Counted from the first letter of the stretch, positions 10,660-23,899 are shown. The stretch: DNA of 64,000 nt from Labyrinthula sp. Ha (GCA_015227615.1 JAALGZ010000004.1:1612001-1676000), one strand, 5' to 3'. Made by a program: numbers and translations. Notes: generated by a model from the sequence alone, not told the origin.

Positions 10660-13600
10660 AACCTAATGGTTTAGCATTCCAAACTTCTATTTGAATTGAA
10701 AAGGTTCAATAAAATATTATATATTTCATTGTACTAAAATATTTTAATTATTTACTTCATGTTATTATTATCTTAATTATTTATTTTGGCATAAAGTAAG
10801 ATGGTAAATCTGTAGCAGTAAACATATATAAAACTTATTCAAAGATTAAAGTTTTTGGTGCCAAATACATGTATCAAGAATCGTGTACTAAAGTATCAAG
10901 GGATATAGATAAGATTTTAATATTTTATCTATATGTCGTGCAGAAAATAAGAATAGAGAGCTGAATATCTGTTCTAGAGTGAAGTTGCAATTGTCTTCTC
11001 TATTAGAAACCACAACTTGACTTAAGTATATCAACCAAAAGTCTCAGTAAGCAATTCCTTTTCCTAGAACTAATCTAAAATTTACTCAATAGCTCCAATT
11101 TTTAATTTGTAATAGCATGACAAGAACTTATGAACAAAAGTTTTCTGTTCCTGACGTCTAGATCCTCCAGATTTCACACCTGGTCAAACTGAATATAAAT
11201 CACATTTGTATTAAATAGTTTCAATTTAACTAATAGATTCCCCGTTTAGGTTTTCAAGAATTTTTTGTATTCAACTAAGTGACATTCTTCTGCTTAAACT
11301 TGTTTTTTTAACTTCGACGCAAACGTAAAGGTGAGGGTATTGCAAAGAATACATTCTAGGTAATGTTAACAGCATATTGAATGGATAAAATTGCGTTGAG
11401 TCCACAACAGGTACACAACTTTTTTAAATGGTATTTATTAAATTGCTCAAAAAGTTCTTTGCAAAAACAGGAGAGCATGAAAAAGAGGATAATACTTTCC
11501 AACATCCGTAAGCACACTATCGGGGTTGTGTTATTACAACATGCTAATAGTTTAAATAGGCATGTGTAGGTCCTGGCATGGACTTAAAATCTTTTAGGAA
11601 ATAAAGTTTTTCTTACCAGGATTAGGGACATGTATTGCTATATTATCTCATCATTATGACACACTTTGTAGCTTTAAATAATAATAATGCTGGTGTGTAT
11701 CGCATGGCCTGTGGTACAAAGCTTTGGTCCAAGGTTCTATGTGACTGCCTTTCCCTTAAGCACAATTAAAAACTTTATCATTGTCATACTCAATAGAAAT
11801 ACCTTAAAAGTCGTTGAAAATCAGTTTTTTTAATTAGCTGGGAGATAAATAAAAAAAATTCAAACATTGGTAGGTGCAAAATATTTCTTGAGTAAACAAA
11901 TGCATCACTTATGTGTAAGACAATCGGAAGCCATAATTTGCATGGTTTTTGGAACAATTGATTCTTCTTTGGTTGTATTATTCATTGCAATTGCTATAAC
12001 TTACCGGTTGTAAGTATTCTAGTATATCAAGATTCTATGACTGAGGTATGGAAGAATTCCAACTTTTGACTAGAAAATTTGAAACGCCTCGGAGAGGTTT
12101 ACTCTAGTACCATGATATTTTGTTGTTAGCCTCAACAACGGTTCATGAACTAATTTAACCTTGAAAAACTCCATTGATTAAGGGAGGAGAATGGGTATTG
12201 TCACAGGCAGTGATAAGACCCTTTCGCATCGAAACATAAGAATGAGCGAACAGTATCAAACTCCTCAAATGATATGTCGAAAATGAACTGTTGATTCTCC
12301 ATGGCTTGGATGACATGGAAACTATTTTTATGACATAGAGAAATATAACCATAAGATGGATACTATGTAATATCCTAAGAGTTTTATCAGTAGATTGTAA
12401 ATATAACTTCAAGACCAGTGTAAATTTTCTATGTTTCGTATGCTCAGTATTATCAAGGTATTTGTTGCAGAAGCTTAAGAGAAAATACTATGCAGTAGAC
12501 AAATATTAAAGTTATTATTCCCTGTTTACAGTTTCTGAGAATTGATGAATCAACACAATGTAATGAACCCTTTAACTTAAACTCTACTTATTGCAAATAG
12601 AATAAATTGTTTTAATAATTGATGTAGGCACTATTAGCAGAGTATAATATGTATTCCTGTTAGAAGAGACCCTGGCAACAGCTAAGAAAAGGAGTCTTCT
12701 CATTACAACGGAAGAAAATATAATATTTTCGTTGAGTTTCATAAGTAAAATCCCCGTGAAATCTTAGTGATGTTTGAGGAGAATCTACTAAAACTGCAAG
12801 ATGGAAAAGCATGTAACTATACAGGTTTTTTACAGGGACTGAGCTTTATTATCATCTAGCAAGAGTATCTTCCAAAACCTTTGGTTAAATCATTTTAGAT
12901 AATCTTTTCTGATTAACTTAAAGGCAAAGTAACGAATACTTAGGATTTATCCTATGATTACAAGGGTTCTGGTTATCTGTTACATAAAATTAAAGGCTTT
13001 CTGTCTTGCATAACTCTAATAGATTCCTCTTTATCAATCAAAATAAATAATTCGATAATGAAGATACAATCTTTAATAATAGACCAAGGTGCAGATCCAA
13101 AAAGCGTTTGACTTTGTACATGAACAATCTAAGCATGACCTATCAGTTATAAACTTTTGTAACGAGCCTATAAAGAAAACCTCCAGTAGCTCAAGTAAGG
13201 TGCATTCAAGGTGGCATAATAAATCCTTTTGTTGTTCCCTAATATTTTAGTGGTTTTGGATATAGTTTTCTTATATATAGATACTCAACACTGATAGATG
13301 CAGTTCAATTTATACTATTAAAAGTATGACAGGTGATGGGTGCTGGGTGTAAATGAACAAAGTATTCTAAGTAGTTCAACCAGGAGTCCCCTGTAGATCC
13401 CCCCCCCCTATTCCTTTCATACAAAATGTTCCCAATTTTCTAAAATTTTACGGAGGAAAATGTTTCTGGTATAAAAAATCAATTTAAATTGCTATGAAGG
13501 GGATAGATAGGAATCCTGCATCGTAAGATGAATAATTTGACAAAGATTCTAAAGGGCTTGCAAAAGATTTCAAGCAAAACCATGTAGCAATGAAAACGTT

Positions 13601-15213
13601 CAACATGTTCTTTTCCTCAAGTAGAACCCATATTTAGTACATAACCAGCAGTCATAGATTTTTAGTGTCACTGATATCTGTAATGTGACGGCTGAAATGC
13701 CATCGAGTATTAGACATTGTAAAAAATGTCTCATGTATTGTAAAACATTGATACAAACGTGTTTGATCCAAGAACAAAGTGTTCATGGATGGAATTATTG
13801 TTCCAAAGACCCATTTTTAAAATCCCAAAACCATTGACAGCACTACATTTATAATAAATGTATTGTTCTCCTGATTATTAAAATAATTTGTCTCTGCCCT
13901 GACTATCTAAACTTAACCAAAAAATAGCGGGTAATTCATGGCATAAATTTGAAGCAAGAGAATCATAGGTAGATGAAACAAGGTATCGATGAAGATCCTT
14001 AATTTGGATAGGTCATAAATTATTGCTTCATTAGCAAGAAGTGATTTTAAAAAACTATTTTCCCTAAGCTTAAGTTGGATTAGAAAGATTTGTATGGTTT
14101 GTTTGAGGTGCAGGGTAAAATAAAGGAGGCATACTTATTTTTAAAAGTCTTCACTGAGCGATCTTCGAAACGTGTACAGCTATTCTGACTTCAGAATTTA
14201 ATTTCTTAGGAAAACCGTGAAACTATAATTGATTATTTTCAAACCTTTAATATTAGTTTTCTATGTTAGCTGTTAAGCAAAGTCCGCACTCTATAGGTTT
14301 GAGCTTTGGTTTCTATGAGTAAGCCCATGGAATCTTAAGTAGAGCGAATTGCTTCGGATACAATCTGATCATCATTGCTAATAACTAACATTCGATTTAT
14401 GTAGCTGGAAATATTAAGTCACGTCAAAGCCATTTCTTGCTGATTTTTTATTCTTTCCCACTAGTATACCTCAAGATTAGGTGTAAACTCAATTGCGATG
14501 TCATGGTTAGTATGGTCAAACAAATTTTACTCACTAAGCAGTTCCATGTTTAATATACTAGCTTCATTCTTATATTTTAACATTTTATATTGTATCCTAA
14601 ACATATATGAAGTCTTGACCCTTCTGTAAACTACCAATTTCATATATCGATTGTATTAATCCATCAAGTGGAATATTGTAGAAGCCTAATTTGGACATTG
14701 AGAAAGGCCTGGACCCAGTTCCAGTTGGGTTAGAACACGTGTCAACTACTTAGTATAAAAGAACCAGGATAGTGGATATGCCCAGTTAATGTAGTGCTGA
14801 ACCTGATTAAAGATATTACAAGGTGGTTAGAAAGAATTAGAATATAGATATATTAGATTTAATTAATTAATCGAAAATAAAAGAAACAGAAGTTCAGTAG
14901 TACCAGTAGTCACTTTCTTATCCTGTGTAAATACCCTCTAAACTTTTGGAATAGAGGTTAATAATTGGCACTAATAAAACAAGAAAGTTATGCGGTCAAA
15001 ATAGTTTGATTGAAAGATATCGGGTGTTTTACAGGTTTGCTGCGTTTGTGAACTAAGCCTTAAAACGTATGAAACAGTAACTGTTCTGTTTCACGGTTAG
15101 TAATGCTTTCACTATTGAAGCTAGTGGTAAGTCAGAATTTAATAATTAAAACTATCTTGGAAAACTTCATCCAAACTTTTATTATGCTTTCATCTCTTAT
15201 ATTGAAATTTTGG

Positions 15214-15229
15214 TTTCAATATAATACAA
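15214..15229 (+). repeat. 16-nt word shared with 19893
   Basis: TTTCAATATAATACAA occurs here and at 19893-19908, in two different gene-poor intervals. Both copies are followed by YCTG. It may be a remnant of a dispersed repeat or chance. Confidence 0.3.
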
Positions 15230-16080
15230 TCTGCTTAAAATATGTTGCATATGCTGGACCCATAAAAAAGAGCATGCCCATGCCAAAATTACCATAGAAA
15301 ATACTCTGATAGCTCTCCAGAGTCAGGCAATGAGCAAACTTAACTAATGTAGTTCTTCATTAACTATATTTATATGAACTGAGTTTTTATTCTGAACGAT
15401 GCCGATGCTATCCGAGTTATATAACAATGTAGACAATGATAAGCGACTTGATACAGGTTATCACAGCAACACCCAATCCATTACTTTGGTTATTAACAGA
15501 GCTTATCAACAAGAGCTTAACTACAGATTTAGAAAAAAAAAGAATAGATGTTAGAAGTACCTCTTCACAACATAGACTAAGCATTGAACCTTCTCTTATT
15601 ACAAAGCACCTGGCGTCGTATATAACAAGGTGTCCCAGGTTTTCAACTTGACTTATTCCTGTAGTTTATTTGTATTTCTTATATAATAATTAATGAACCA
15701 AGACATAAATAACAAATACTTTTCTCTCTTTAAAACGTGAATATAACGAACAATTGCGTCTGAAACGGCTCCATATCTTATAAACTGATTAATTTCTTTT
15801 TCCGTAATCGACATACACAAGATAAGTATATTTGTAATTCGTAATATATATAACAAGAATTCATATTTAAAAATAAAAACTCTCGTGTATTGAATTCTTG
15901 AATACTCTTTCTCTTTCTATCTGTATTTCTGTATTAAATTTCAAGCTATTAATATGTTAAGAATAGAATAAAACTATATATTCAAAAGAGTGATAATATA
16001 TTAAGTTGTATTCTATTTTAATTTTATAGAGATAGTTTATATAAAAGTATTTTCTTGATTATTCAAAAATGTCTCGAAAT

Positions 16081-16107
16081 ATAATAATAATAATAATAAT
16101 AATAATA
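16081..16107 (+). repeat. ATA trinucleotide microsatellite
   Basis: About nine perfect ATA units in the very A+T-rich upstream region of the zinc-knuckle gene. Confidence 0.9.
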
Positions 16108-16405
16108 TTAAGAAAATTTTTCTTGTCTCGTAATATTATAATAAAGTCAATCATTTACACAAAAAGACAGACATTTTTTTTTTGCTTGACCAGATTTTTC
16201 TGCTCTTATTCAGTTTAGTTCAATAATAGGATTAATTAAAATAATAAATAATATAATCCCGTAGATATTAGAACCGTTTTTAGTTATACAGCAATATACA
16301 GTAATCTCTAGCTCTTTGTTATTTTCTCCCAAATCACTCATTAAAACGAAAAAAAACTATCTATATAACATAATATCATTGAGAGACCATTATCTTATAA
16401 TCTAA

Positions 16406-17512
16406 ATGAAAAACGTCAATGAAATAAGTACAAATACTCTGCAAGAACAGAATACAAACTCAAATGTTGAAACAAACCAAGTAGAACAAAGTTATTCTTC
16501 GGTAAAAGTATCACAAAGTGGTTTTGTGAAGGACAGGCAACAAAAGAGTTTTTCTTCAGATTATTTTGAACCTTCTATAGTAGGTATAAATAATCGTAAC
16601 TCAATGTATCAACATAAACACAGAGGAAGTTATACAAATTTCAATATACAAAGTATAAATCAAAGAAATATCCAAAATTCAAATAGCTTACCAACTGCAT
16701 ATTATAATATTCACCAAGTACCTCAAACATATCAAAACTTTTATGATAATAGAAAGATGAGTCATGTGGATAGAATGAATAGTATAAGTAGTATAAGTGC
16801 ATATTCACTTAATACTGCTATGATGCAAATGTCACTTGGACAACCTTCTAACCATATGCACTCTAGTTCACGTTGTTACAACTGTAATCAAATGGGTCAC
16901 TTATCTAGAGATTGTATTTTACCACGTGCTTGTTTCTTATGTGGATTAACAGATCATATTTCTAAAAAGTGTCCTTTTATTGAAGCTGCAAAAGTTGATC
17001 CACTTGTAAAAGAAGCTTTAAAAATAGCAGAACAAAAAGCAGCTACTGAAAGAAGTTTGAAAACAGTAGATGAACAAAACCAATCTCAAGAAGTTTCAGA
17101 TACACAAGGTGATGCAAAACAGTTGATCTGTTTGAATTGTAATCGAGCAGGTCATAGACTTAAAAACTGTCCTTTTCAAAAACAATGTTTTCTTTGTACT
17201 TCTATTGAACACATTGCTCGTGATTGTCCAATTGCTTCAAGTATAAAAAAACATGCTTTTAATTCTCTCTCTGGTATAAATCAAAATTATGCAGCAAATG
17301 TATTGAATTCAGGTCAATATAATTCTATGTCTTATTTAGGTGGTTTAGGAAACGTTCCTCAAATGTCTATGGGAAGAATAAACAGTGTTTTATATCAACC
17401 AACTATTGCAAATCCTCAACTTTCTGGAAACTATTATTCTTTTCCAGAACAAATGTTGAATAATAATAATGTCTTAGATAGACAACAACAATACCAAAAT
17501 AAAGGTGTGTGA
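16406..17512 (+). CDS. Four-knuckle CCHC zinc finger protein (CNBP/Gis2-like)
   Basis: 368 aa, single exon. Four C-x2-C-x4-H-x4-C zinc knuckles come in two pairs: residues 157-170 and 176-189, then about 243-256 and 262-275. The flanks are rich in Asn, Gln, Ser and Tyr and probably disordered. Such knuckles bind single-stranded RNA or DNA; CNBP/Gis2 proteins act in translation and mRNP biology, so an RNA-binding role in the cytoplasm or nucleus is inferred. The paired arrangement with prion-like flanks differs from the compact seven-knuckle CNBP, so the family tie is loose. Gag origin is unlikely because no capsid domain is visible. It converges on DPH6 with 100 bp between. Confidence 0.82.
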   Translation: MKNVNEISTNTLQEQNTNSNVETNQVEQSYSSVKVSQSGFVKDRQQKSFSSDYFEPSIVGINNRNSMYQHKHRGSYTNFNIQSINQRNIQNSNSLPTAYYNIHQVPQTYQNFYDNRKMSHVDRMNSISSISAYSLNTAMMQMSLGQPSNHMHSSSRCYNCNQMGHLSRDCILPRACFLCGLTDHISKKCPFIEAAKVDPLVKEALKIAEQKAATERSLKTVDEQNQSQEVSDTQGDAKQLICLNCNRAGHRLKNCPFQKQCFLCTSIEHIARDCPIASSIKKHAFNSLSGINQNYAANVLNSGQYNSMSYLGGLGNVPQMSMGRINSVLYQPTIANPQLSGNYYSFPEQMLNNNNVLDRQQQYQNKGV

Positions 17513-17612
17513 ATGAATATTATTAATTGAAAAAAACTAAAATAGAATATATAATTTATTTGTTATTTTTTGTCTAATAAGTTATGCAGTTTTAACTATA
17601 ACTCAGTTTATT

Positions 17613-19535
17613 TTATATTGTGGATATTAAGAGACTTAATATTCTAGTTTTTGGAAGTTCACGAACAAGAATTAAACTCTGTAACAAAGTTTGGTCTTGA
17701 AGGGAGATAATTTCTTCTTTTCCAGTTTCTTTTGTGTAAAAAGCTTTTATGAAACTTATGCACTCTTTGTTCTTTTGCAATAATTCAAGAACTTTTTTGA
17801 AATTTTCGTTAATCTTACTTGCGTGAATTGTAAAAGAAAAGCTATTTTTCTCAAAATAAACCTCAAAATCTTCGTTTACTTTTGAAAATTTCTCAATAAG
17901 CTTTATGAAACTGGGCTGTTTGATATCTGAGTATTTCGCAAGAATCGTTTCCACTTCATAACAACAATATTTTGGTAGTTTAGGTACACTGACAATAACA
18001 CAACAATGTCGCAAATCCATAAACTTTTCCAAAACTTCTTTAAAAGAAGCTTCTTCTCTTGTTGCAGAGACATATACAACCACAGAAACACACGTTTTCC
18101 TCCACTTTTCAAACCCATGTACTTTAGCGACTGCATCGACATGTTCAACACAATATCTTAGTTGTTCATTTGGTGCTGCTAATTCCATTATACTTGGAAC
18201 AAGTCCAATCTGACCAGCAATGAATAAAAGATTTTTTGGTTCTAATGATGTTGCTTGACAATACGGACCAATACATAAAGGAGCCCAGTCAGAATAACTT
18301 TGTACATGAAGATACTTTTTTTCTTTCTCAGTATAAAAAGCTTGTGCTGCTACAGATACACCTTTAGGTAAATCTATTTGAACGCATGATCTACTTGCAG
18401 GTTGAAGCTGACTAAAAAACTTAGAGTAGGTCTTATTTATTTCATTGAAAGAACTCATATCTCTTAGGTAGAGATTAACAAAAAGTATTTTATCAAGTGA
18501 AACTTGAATCTTGTTTATTTGTTGTTTCAACTGTTCCAAAATAGATTCCATAGACTCAGATGCGCTATTTTCATCAACATTAGATATAAATAAAGGAGTT
18601 GACCTAACTTCAAAATTATGAAAACAATTTGAGCTTCCAAAAAAATGTATCTCTTGATTTGAGCTTACCTCAGGTAGTGTCTTGTATAAAGGGTTTTTCT
18701 GCTGGGAAAATGATGGTGCAAACTTTTTTTTTAACTCTTCTAAAGACAGTAAAAATTCTTCTTTTGAGCCGAACTTTTTTTTTAATGACGAACTTTTGAT
18801 ATACAAATGAGCAACAGTTTGAACAATATCTTCACTTACAACAATGAGTTCCTTTTCATCAACTACAATTTGTTCTTCAAACAAAGGGCAATCCAGAACT
18901 AAGGTCTCATATTCACCACCTTCACCACATACATGAAAACCAAAATCTTGATTCAGCTTCATAAATTTTTGCGTTAAATGGTCCAAACTTTTACCAAGAA
19001 ACTCTTTTTTCAAACCCAAACTAGCAACTTTGACTAAAATAGCGTTAAAGTTATATCTTTTTAATCTATTTAATACTTCTATCTGAGAAAGTTGCCACAA
19101 AAATGCAACGGAGCTTAAGTTCAGTTTCTTACAAACATATTCAACTCTGTTTCTTTGGTATGTACTTAAGATTGCACCAGAGGAAACAGCATTTGCTTCA
19201 GGAAACTTTGACTTGGCTTCAACTAGAAGTTGAAATAAATCATTTATTTCATCACTTTCAAATTCTTCCTTTGATAAATTTTTATATTCAAGTGAAAGTA
19301 TTTTTGAGCCCTTTGTGATTTCTCTGGTTAGTAAAGGAAGTTTCATTGCTTTGGATATTTGTTGGACCATAGAGGACCCTACTGTTTGAAACATATAGGA
19401 ATCCATCTCCTCTGATAAATTTAATTTTGGAGGTGTTAAATGACATAAACATATAATTTCGTGTCCGTGGAGAACACATTCCAATAAATTCAACAATGAA
19501 TCTTTTCCACCAGAGATGAGGCCAATTACTTTCAT
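17613..19535 (-). CDS. DPH6: Diphthine--ammonia ligase fused to RidA-like domains
   Basis: 640 aa from ATG 19535, which begins MKVIGLISGGKDS; an in-frame ATG 14 codons upstream would put an unlikely extension before the P-loop. SGGKDS at residues 7-12 is the ATP pyrophosphatase loop, and CGEGGEYETLVLDCP near 205-220 is the second ATP/substrate signature. Two YjgF/RidA-like domains follow (about 285-400 and 420-540; LLFIAGQIGLVP marks the second), the usual eukaryotic DPH6 architecture. The enzyme makes the last step of diphthamide synthesis on elongation factor 2, using ATP and ammonium in the cytosol. Length matches fungal and plant homologues. Confidence 0.93.
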   Translation of the reverse strand: MKVIGLISGGKDSLLNLLECVLHGHEIICLCHLTPPKLNLSEEMDSYMFQTVGSSMVQQISKAMKLPLLTREITKGSKILSLEYKNLSKEEFESDEINDLFQLLVEAKSKFPEANAVSSGAILSTYQRNRVEYVCKKLNLSSVAFLWQLSQIEVLNRLKRYNFNAILVKVASLGLKKEFLGKSLDHLTQKFMKLNQDFGFHVCGEGGEYETLVLDCPLFEEQIVVDEKELIVVSEDIVQTVAHLYIKSSSLKKKFGSKEEFLLSLEELKKKFAPSFSQQKNPLYKTLPEVSSNQEIHFFGSSNCFHNFEVRSTPLFISNVDENSASESMESILEQLKQQINKIQVSLDKILFVNLYLRDMSSFNEINKTYSKFFSQLQPASRSCVQIDLPKGVSVAAQAFYTEKEKKYLHVQSYSDWAPLCIGPYCQATSLEPKNLLFIAGQIGLVPSIMELAAPNEQLRYCVEHVDAVAKVHGFEKWRKTCVSVVVYVSATREEASFKEVLEKFMDLRHCCVIVSVPKLPKYCCYEVETILAKYSDIKQPSFIKLIEKFSKVNEDFEVYFEKNSFSFTIHASKINENFKKVLELLQKNKECISFIKAFYTKETGKEEIISLQDQTLLQSLILVRELPKTRILSLLISTI

Positions 19536-19892
19536 TGTTGAAATGAAACAGAGTAATGTCATATTGTGTAACAACAAACTAGTACAAAGCTGATGAATTC
19601 AAGCTAACAAGCTTCGAAAAGTGCTAAAGCCAGAAAACTGTTCTTGCAGAAGTAAAAGATTTTATTAATAAATAAATAGCTTTCTTCCATAAATGTGTGA
19701 ATTATATACCTTCTGGTCTAGATTGCACAGTAGCTAAATATTAGGCGGATGCCCTTTTCTGTGTTGATTTGAGCTTATACTAGCACTAGAATCTTGTATT
19801 ACTATGTTTGTGTGTTGACTTGTTTAATTTTACATAGTTTATCTTACCCATTATAAGCTACTGTACATTAATTTATTTTTGAATTGAAGTGA

Positions 19893-19908
19893 TTTCAATA
19901 TAATACAA
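19893..19908 (+). repeat. Second copy of the 16-nt word
   Basis: Exact match to 15214-15229. Confidence 0.3.
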
Positions 19909-22029
19909 CCTGTCTCTACTCCGTAAAGAGTCATAAACTTCGTCTTGGTGTAATTCAGTTTCAAACTAATGAAACAAAGATACTGCATTGCAAATACTAT
20001 ATTTTAAGAGTAAAATAATATATTTATATGTTAAATAGATAAGAATAAATATATCAAAGTATTTTACTGCAATTTGCTGTGCAGCAAGACTGTTGATAGC
20101 CGATCTACGGACACTGGAATAAATGCAAATGTAAAAGCTACTACAATCGAAACTGGAAAGTTCTAGGGACCATTATTGACTTAACACGTGTATAAGCATT
20201 TCATATGTAGGATATGCTACATGGGACAGAAAATCTTTAAGTTAAAACACATAGCTTTCTGTTTCGATAATTTTATTCGGTTTTATGTAGAATTAAGGCC
20301 GATTTTTCATGGAAATTCGGCTATAACCCCCCATTGAAAATAATTGCACATAGCAAAGGACTAGCTTGATATATTCTGTATTACTCTTCAATGTTTGTTG
20401 GGGGCTGTTTATTACCAATTTGGCCCAAGGGAATCAGTAAGAACAGGTATAAAGGTAAACTATATGCCAGAAGATACACCAAGAAAAATCAGTGGTTGAG
20501 AGCTCATGAAATTTTAATAGCACCACAGGAAAGTTACAGGAACAATTTCAAAGTCAATTTTGTTGGTGTTAACCCTGGAACTAGTTTAGTAAACTTCAGG
20601 TATGTTAAAGAGATTACAGTGTGGTATTTTGAAAAGAAGGTCTTGAGCAAATAAGTGTAAAAAGCTAGCTTGGGAAACCCAACCTAACCAAATTCTGATT
20701 ATCATGAAAGCTAGTGCAGATTTGGAAAACTATAAAAAAATCGTCTAGGACAACAAAAAATCTATAAATCATTATAATATAAAGGTCGATAACCCACTTT
20801 AAAGTGAATAGAAAGAATATATATCTTTTTTTGTTTAGGCATTCAAGCAAAATAGCAGGCATACCAAAAGTTTTAAGATTTCTGAGATTATTGAACGCAT
20901 TCTTCGCTTTAAAGTGAAATTCCCTAGAAAAAATAAATCATTCAGAGAATTTTATGTAATTTATTTAAACGATGATGAATTCTCTACAAACATTAGTTTA
21001 AAATATAAAATGGCATATACTTCTTGCATTATATTCTTACATACGAAGTAAGGACTACGTATATGAGAATAATAACTTTGTTTCTCTGCACATTTTTATA
21101 TTGTTGTCTACTGGTTTTGGATTCTCCTAAACCAGCGCCGATGCATAAGCTTAGCAGTTCAACGATACATACTAATTAAAGAGGTACTAATTAACAGTCG
21201 TGAATGCTATGACTATTAACTTATTTTTGTTGCATTTCCTAGCATTTTAATCATAACCTGTATTTCACGAGATTGTACTTGTAACCAGAAAAACGGTGGA
21301 ATAATTTAATTGCCGTTAGAAATAGTTTACTATATTCTTTAACAGCTAAACAGAAATAATAAACTCATTAACACTAAATTACTATTTCAGAAATCAAAGA
21401 AATGAAAAGAAATTTCTTCGTGCAAGAATTTTAGGAAAATTAATATATTATATCGTATGCTCAAAACAAGATGTTACTCAAATTTACATATCTTTGGAAG
21501 ATGAAAAATTGAGGATTAAATTTTGAAACAAGATTTTGACCATAAGTTTACGACCTGGTGTTTTTATAGTCAACTGTGTTTGAGAAGAAAAAAACTTTTT
21601 AAGGGGCATGTTTATTGCAATATGAGATTAAGTCTTGAACAAACACAATATTATTAACTTGCTGTAATCGTGCATATTTAGAGAAATACTTCTACAGTTC
21701 TGATAGGAAATAAAAGACATCTTGTACAATTAGAAAATTAGAGATGAAATATAAAATATTTTATGACCAACTGAGAAAAGGAGCTGACCCAAACGATATG
21801 ACGTGCTTTTCATAATGTAGCAAGATTCAATCTTCTCTAGAAATAAAGTAATAGACTTCTGAAGCTTTACAAGAAGAACGAGACTAACAAATTCAGAGGA
21901 ATGAGTAAAATTCTTCTAGAAAATGAAGTACATCAGCCCAATGCTCTATAGTAACTGTAAAGAATACCAATAGATACGAGTAAAAACTATAAGATTTAAA
22001 AGCAAATTTACTACAAAAGAGTAGCAAAT

Positions 22030-22230
22030 ATGGAAAAGGTTTTATTTCATCCTTTTCTTCATAAAGCAAAAAATTTAGGAAGTGCTAACACACGTCTGTC
22101 AGAAATACTAAGTCAGCGGCATCATAAGCATTTTCTCAACATATCACATAAAATAGTGCTTGGAACAGGCCTTATGTTGTCTACAGTAATTAGTGATGAC
22201 TACTATGCCGAGTTATTAACTAAATTTTAA
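22030..22230 (+). CDS. Possible small protein, 66 aa, unknown
   Basis: An ATG-initiated ORF with a basic, His-rich N-terminal half and a hydrophobic stretch (IVLGTGLMLSTVI) that could span a membrane once. Small mitochondrial proteins can look like this, but there is no family match I know and no conserved neighbour. It may be a chance ORF in a gene-poor region. Confidence 0.22.
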   Translation: MEKVLFHPFLHKAKNLGSANTRLSEILSQRHHKHFLNISHKIVLGTGLMLSTVISDDYYAELLTKF

Positions 22231-23899
22231 TTTGAGTTGAAGGTAGTTTGCTTCAAGTTGGAGCTTGGTGCTTCTGGTAGACGGCGAATACATAGGGGAT
22301 ATGATTAAGAAAAACGGGTGGCCCATCTTAAGTTTCAGCAATAAAATGAATTAGTGCCAGCGTTAAACAGTTAACAAAAATGTATATATTTCAGACGAAT
22401 AAGTCCCATGCTTTGCATACCAAATTCAGTTTCTGTCTCTAGCTGGTTAACTTCATATATATTTCATTAAAAACATGGGATTGCTTCACATAGACAGAAA
22501 GCGTGAAGCATTTTACTATCAATGCATTACTTGAAAAATTACAAGAACATTCCTCATAGCTCGTAAAACCTTAGCCATGTTTACATCTTAAGGTATTTTA
22601 GAGTCTTAGAGTTAATGGTATAATTTTAAGGAAATTTCTGGTTTGTTTCCTATGTTTTGCATACAATGGTTCAATGGATCTCTTTTTATTTCGTACTGTC
22701 TTCATCTTGTCTCAAACGTCATTTTTCTGGAATAATTAAATTCCAATCACTTGGGGACTCTGATCATTTACTGCTAGCACTATATTACCTATCCTGTTAT
22801 ACAATGATCTAGTTTAGTACTTCAACTTCTACATATCTTCATTTAAGAATACACCGTGTTTTTGTGGGCTTAAAGTTAGATAATGATAATATATTCTACC
22901 TAGTGACATCGACGAGAGCTACATAAAGTAATTATTTAGAGCTTAAGGGTACCATCTCCGTCTTCAAGTCTTGTTTCATTATTAAGCTAATCATGTTGCT
23001 TTAAGGCCATTCATCCTCTGATATTCAGCATAACTAACTGTAGCTTTGTCTTAAGTTCTACGTCTGCTTATTCATGCATGAAGAGTAAAAAGCGTTTCTC
23101 TCCGTTCAAAACTACAGAATCTTACATCTACTTACTTCGCTTACCTGACTTTGTTCATGTATAAAATTGATGAAATATGTTCTTGGTTAACCTTCCCAAC
23201 TCAATAAACCTAAAAAGAGCTCATAGAATTACCTACTTTTGTGTAACAATCAGCGTTTGATAGGATAACATATTCATGAGTAGAATATTGCCTGATCTTA
23301 GGTAAGAGTTCGTTCAAGATACTGCTTCTGTTTTCTTGTTATGGCCACACCCTATAGTATCGGCCAGGGCTTGAAAAGTAAAAGACTAACTTGAAATGTC
23401 ATCTCATTCATAGATTTCTCGTACCTGAAAAAGTAAGCAGCAAATAAAGCTTGCATCGTGAACCTTTATTGGATAAGATATCTTAGTTAGTATTTCTTGA
23501 GCAAGTCCAGGAGATAATTAACTTACCTGTGTCATAGTACCCGAACTCAGAGTAACGCGTCTTAGTTCTGTATAATACTTCTAAATTTCAACCTAAAGAC
23601 ATGTGTTTCCTGTGTTTAAGATAGCAAGTTGATTAGTACGGCATCTTTTTTTTACTAAGAGTCTCAAAGTAAGAAGTGTATGGTATATTGTTAGGTACTC
23701 GTTGCAGTCTGTGGAACAATATGCTTCCTTTGTTAATGTTCTATAATTCCATGCATATGGCTATTTAACACATATTTGGCAAATTGCTCCACTCCTGTGA
23801 AACACACGACCTATGTTAAAGAACTATGTATAGCTTTTAAGGAGAAGATTAACTACTGCAATACTGCATTACTGCTGATTCTTAGTGCAAACAGAGAAA

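Larger units (their letters stand above)
10660..16405. other. Long gene-poor interval (5.7 kb)
   Basis: A divergent interval between two start codons. I see no ORF above about 85 codons and none with family features. There is a C9 tract near 13399 and an ATA microsatellite at 16081. The last 750 bp before the zinc-knuckle gene are distinctly richer in A+T. No tRNA, rRNA or snRNA was recognised. Confidence 0.5.
19536..23899. other. Gene-poor interval (4.4 kb)
   Basis: Divergent 5' flanks. Two short open frames (20391-20654, 87 codons; 22030-22230, 66 codons) lack family features; one ORF of about 87 codons is roughly what chance gives at this composition. One copy of the TTTCAATATAATACAA word lies at 19893. 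No RNA gene was recognised. Confidence 0.5.

Noticed and set aside
12155-12412. 85-codon minus-strand frame in the 10.7-16.4 kb desert
   Set aside because: Its translation shows no conserved pattern. About one frame of this length is expected by chance per few kilobases here.
13399-13407. C9 homopolymer tract
   Set aside because: A simple tract with no associated structure.
20391-20654. 87-codon frame in the 19.5-23.9 kb desert
   Set aside because: It has an ATG but no recognisable family or adjoining exon, and its length is near the chance expectation.
23519-23531. ACTTACCTG word, like the 5' end of U1 snRNA
   Set aside because: The following bases do not continue as U1 and no Sm site or stem-loops were recognised nearby.
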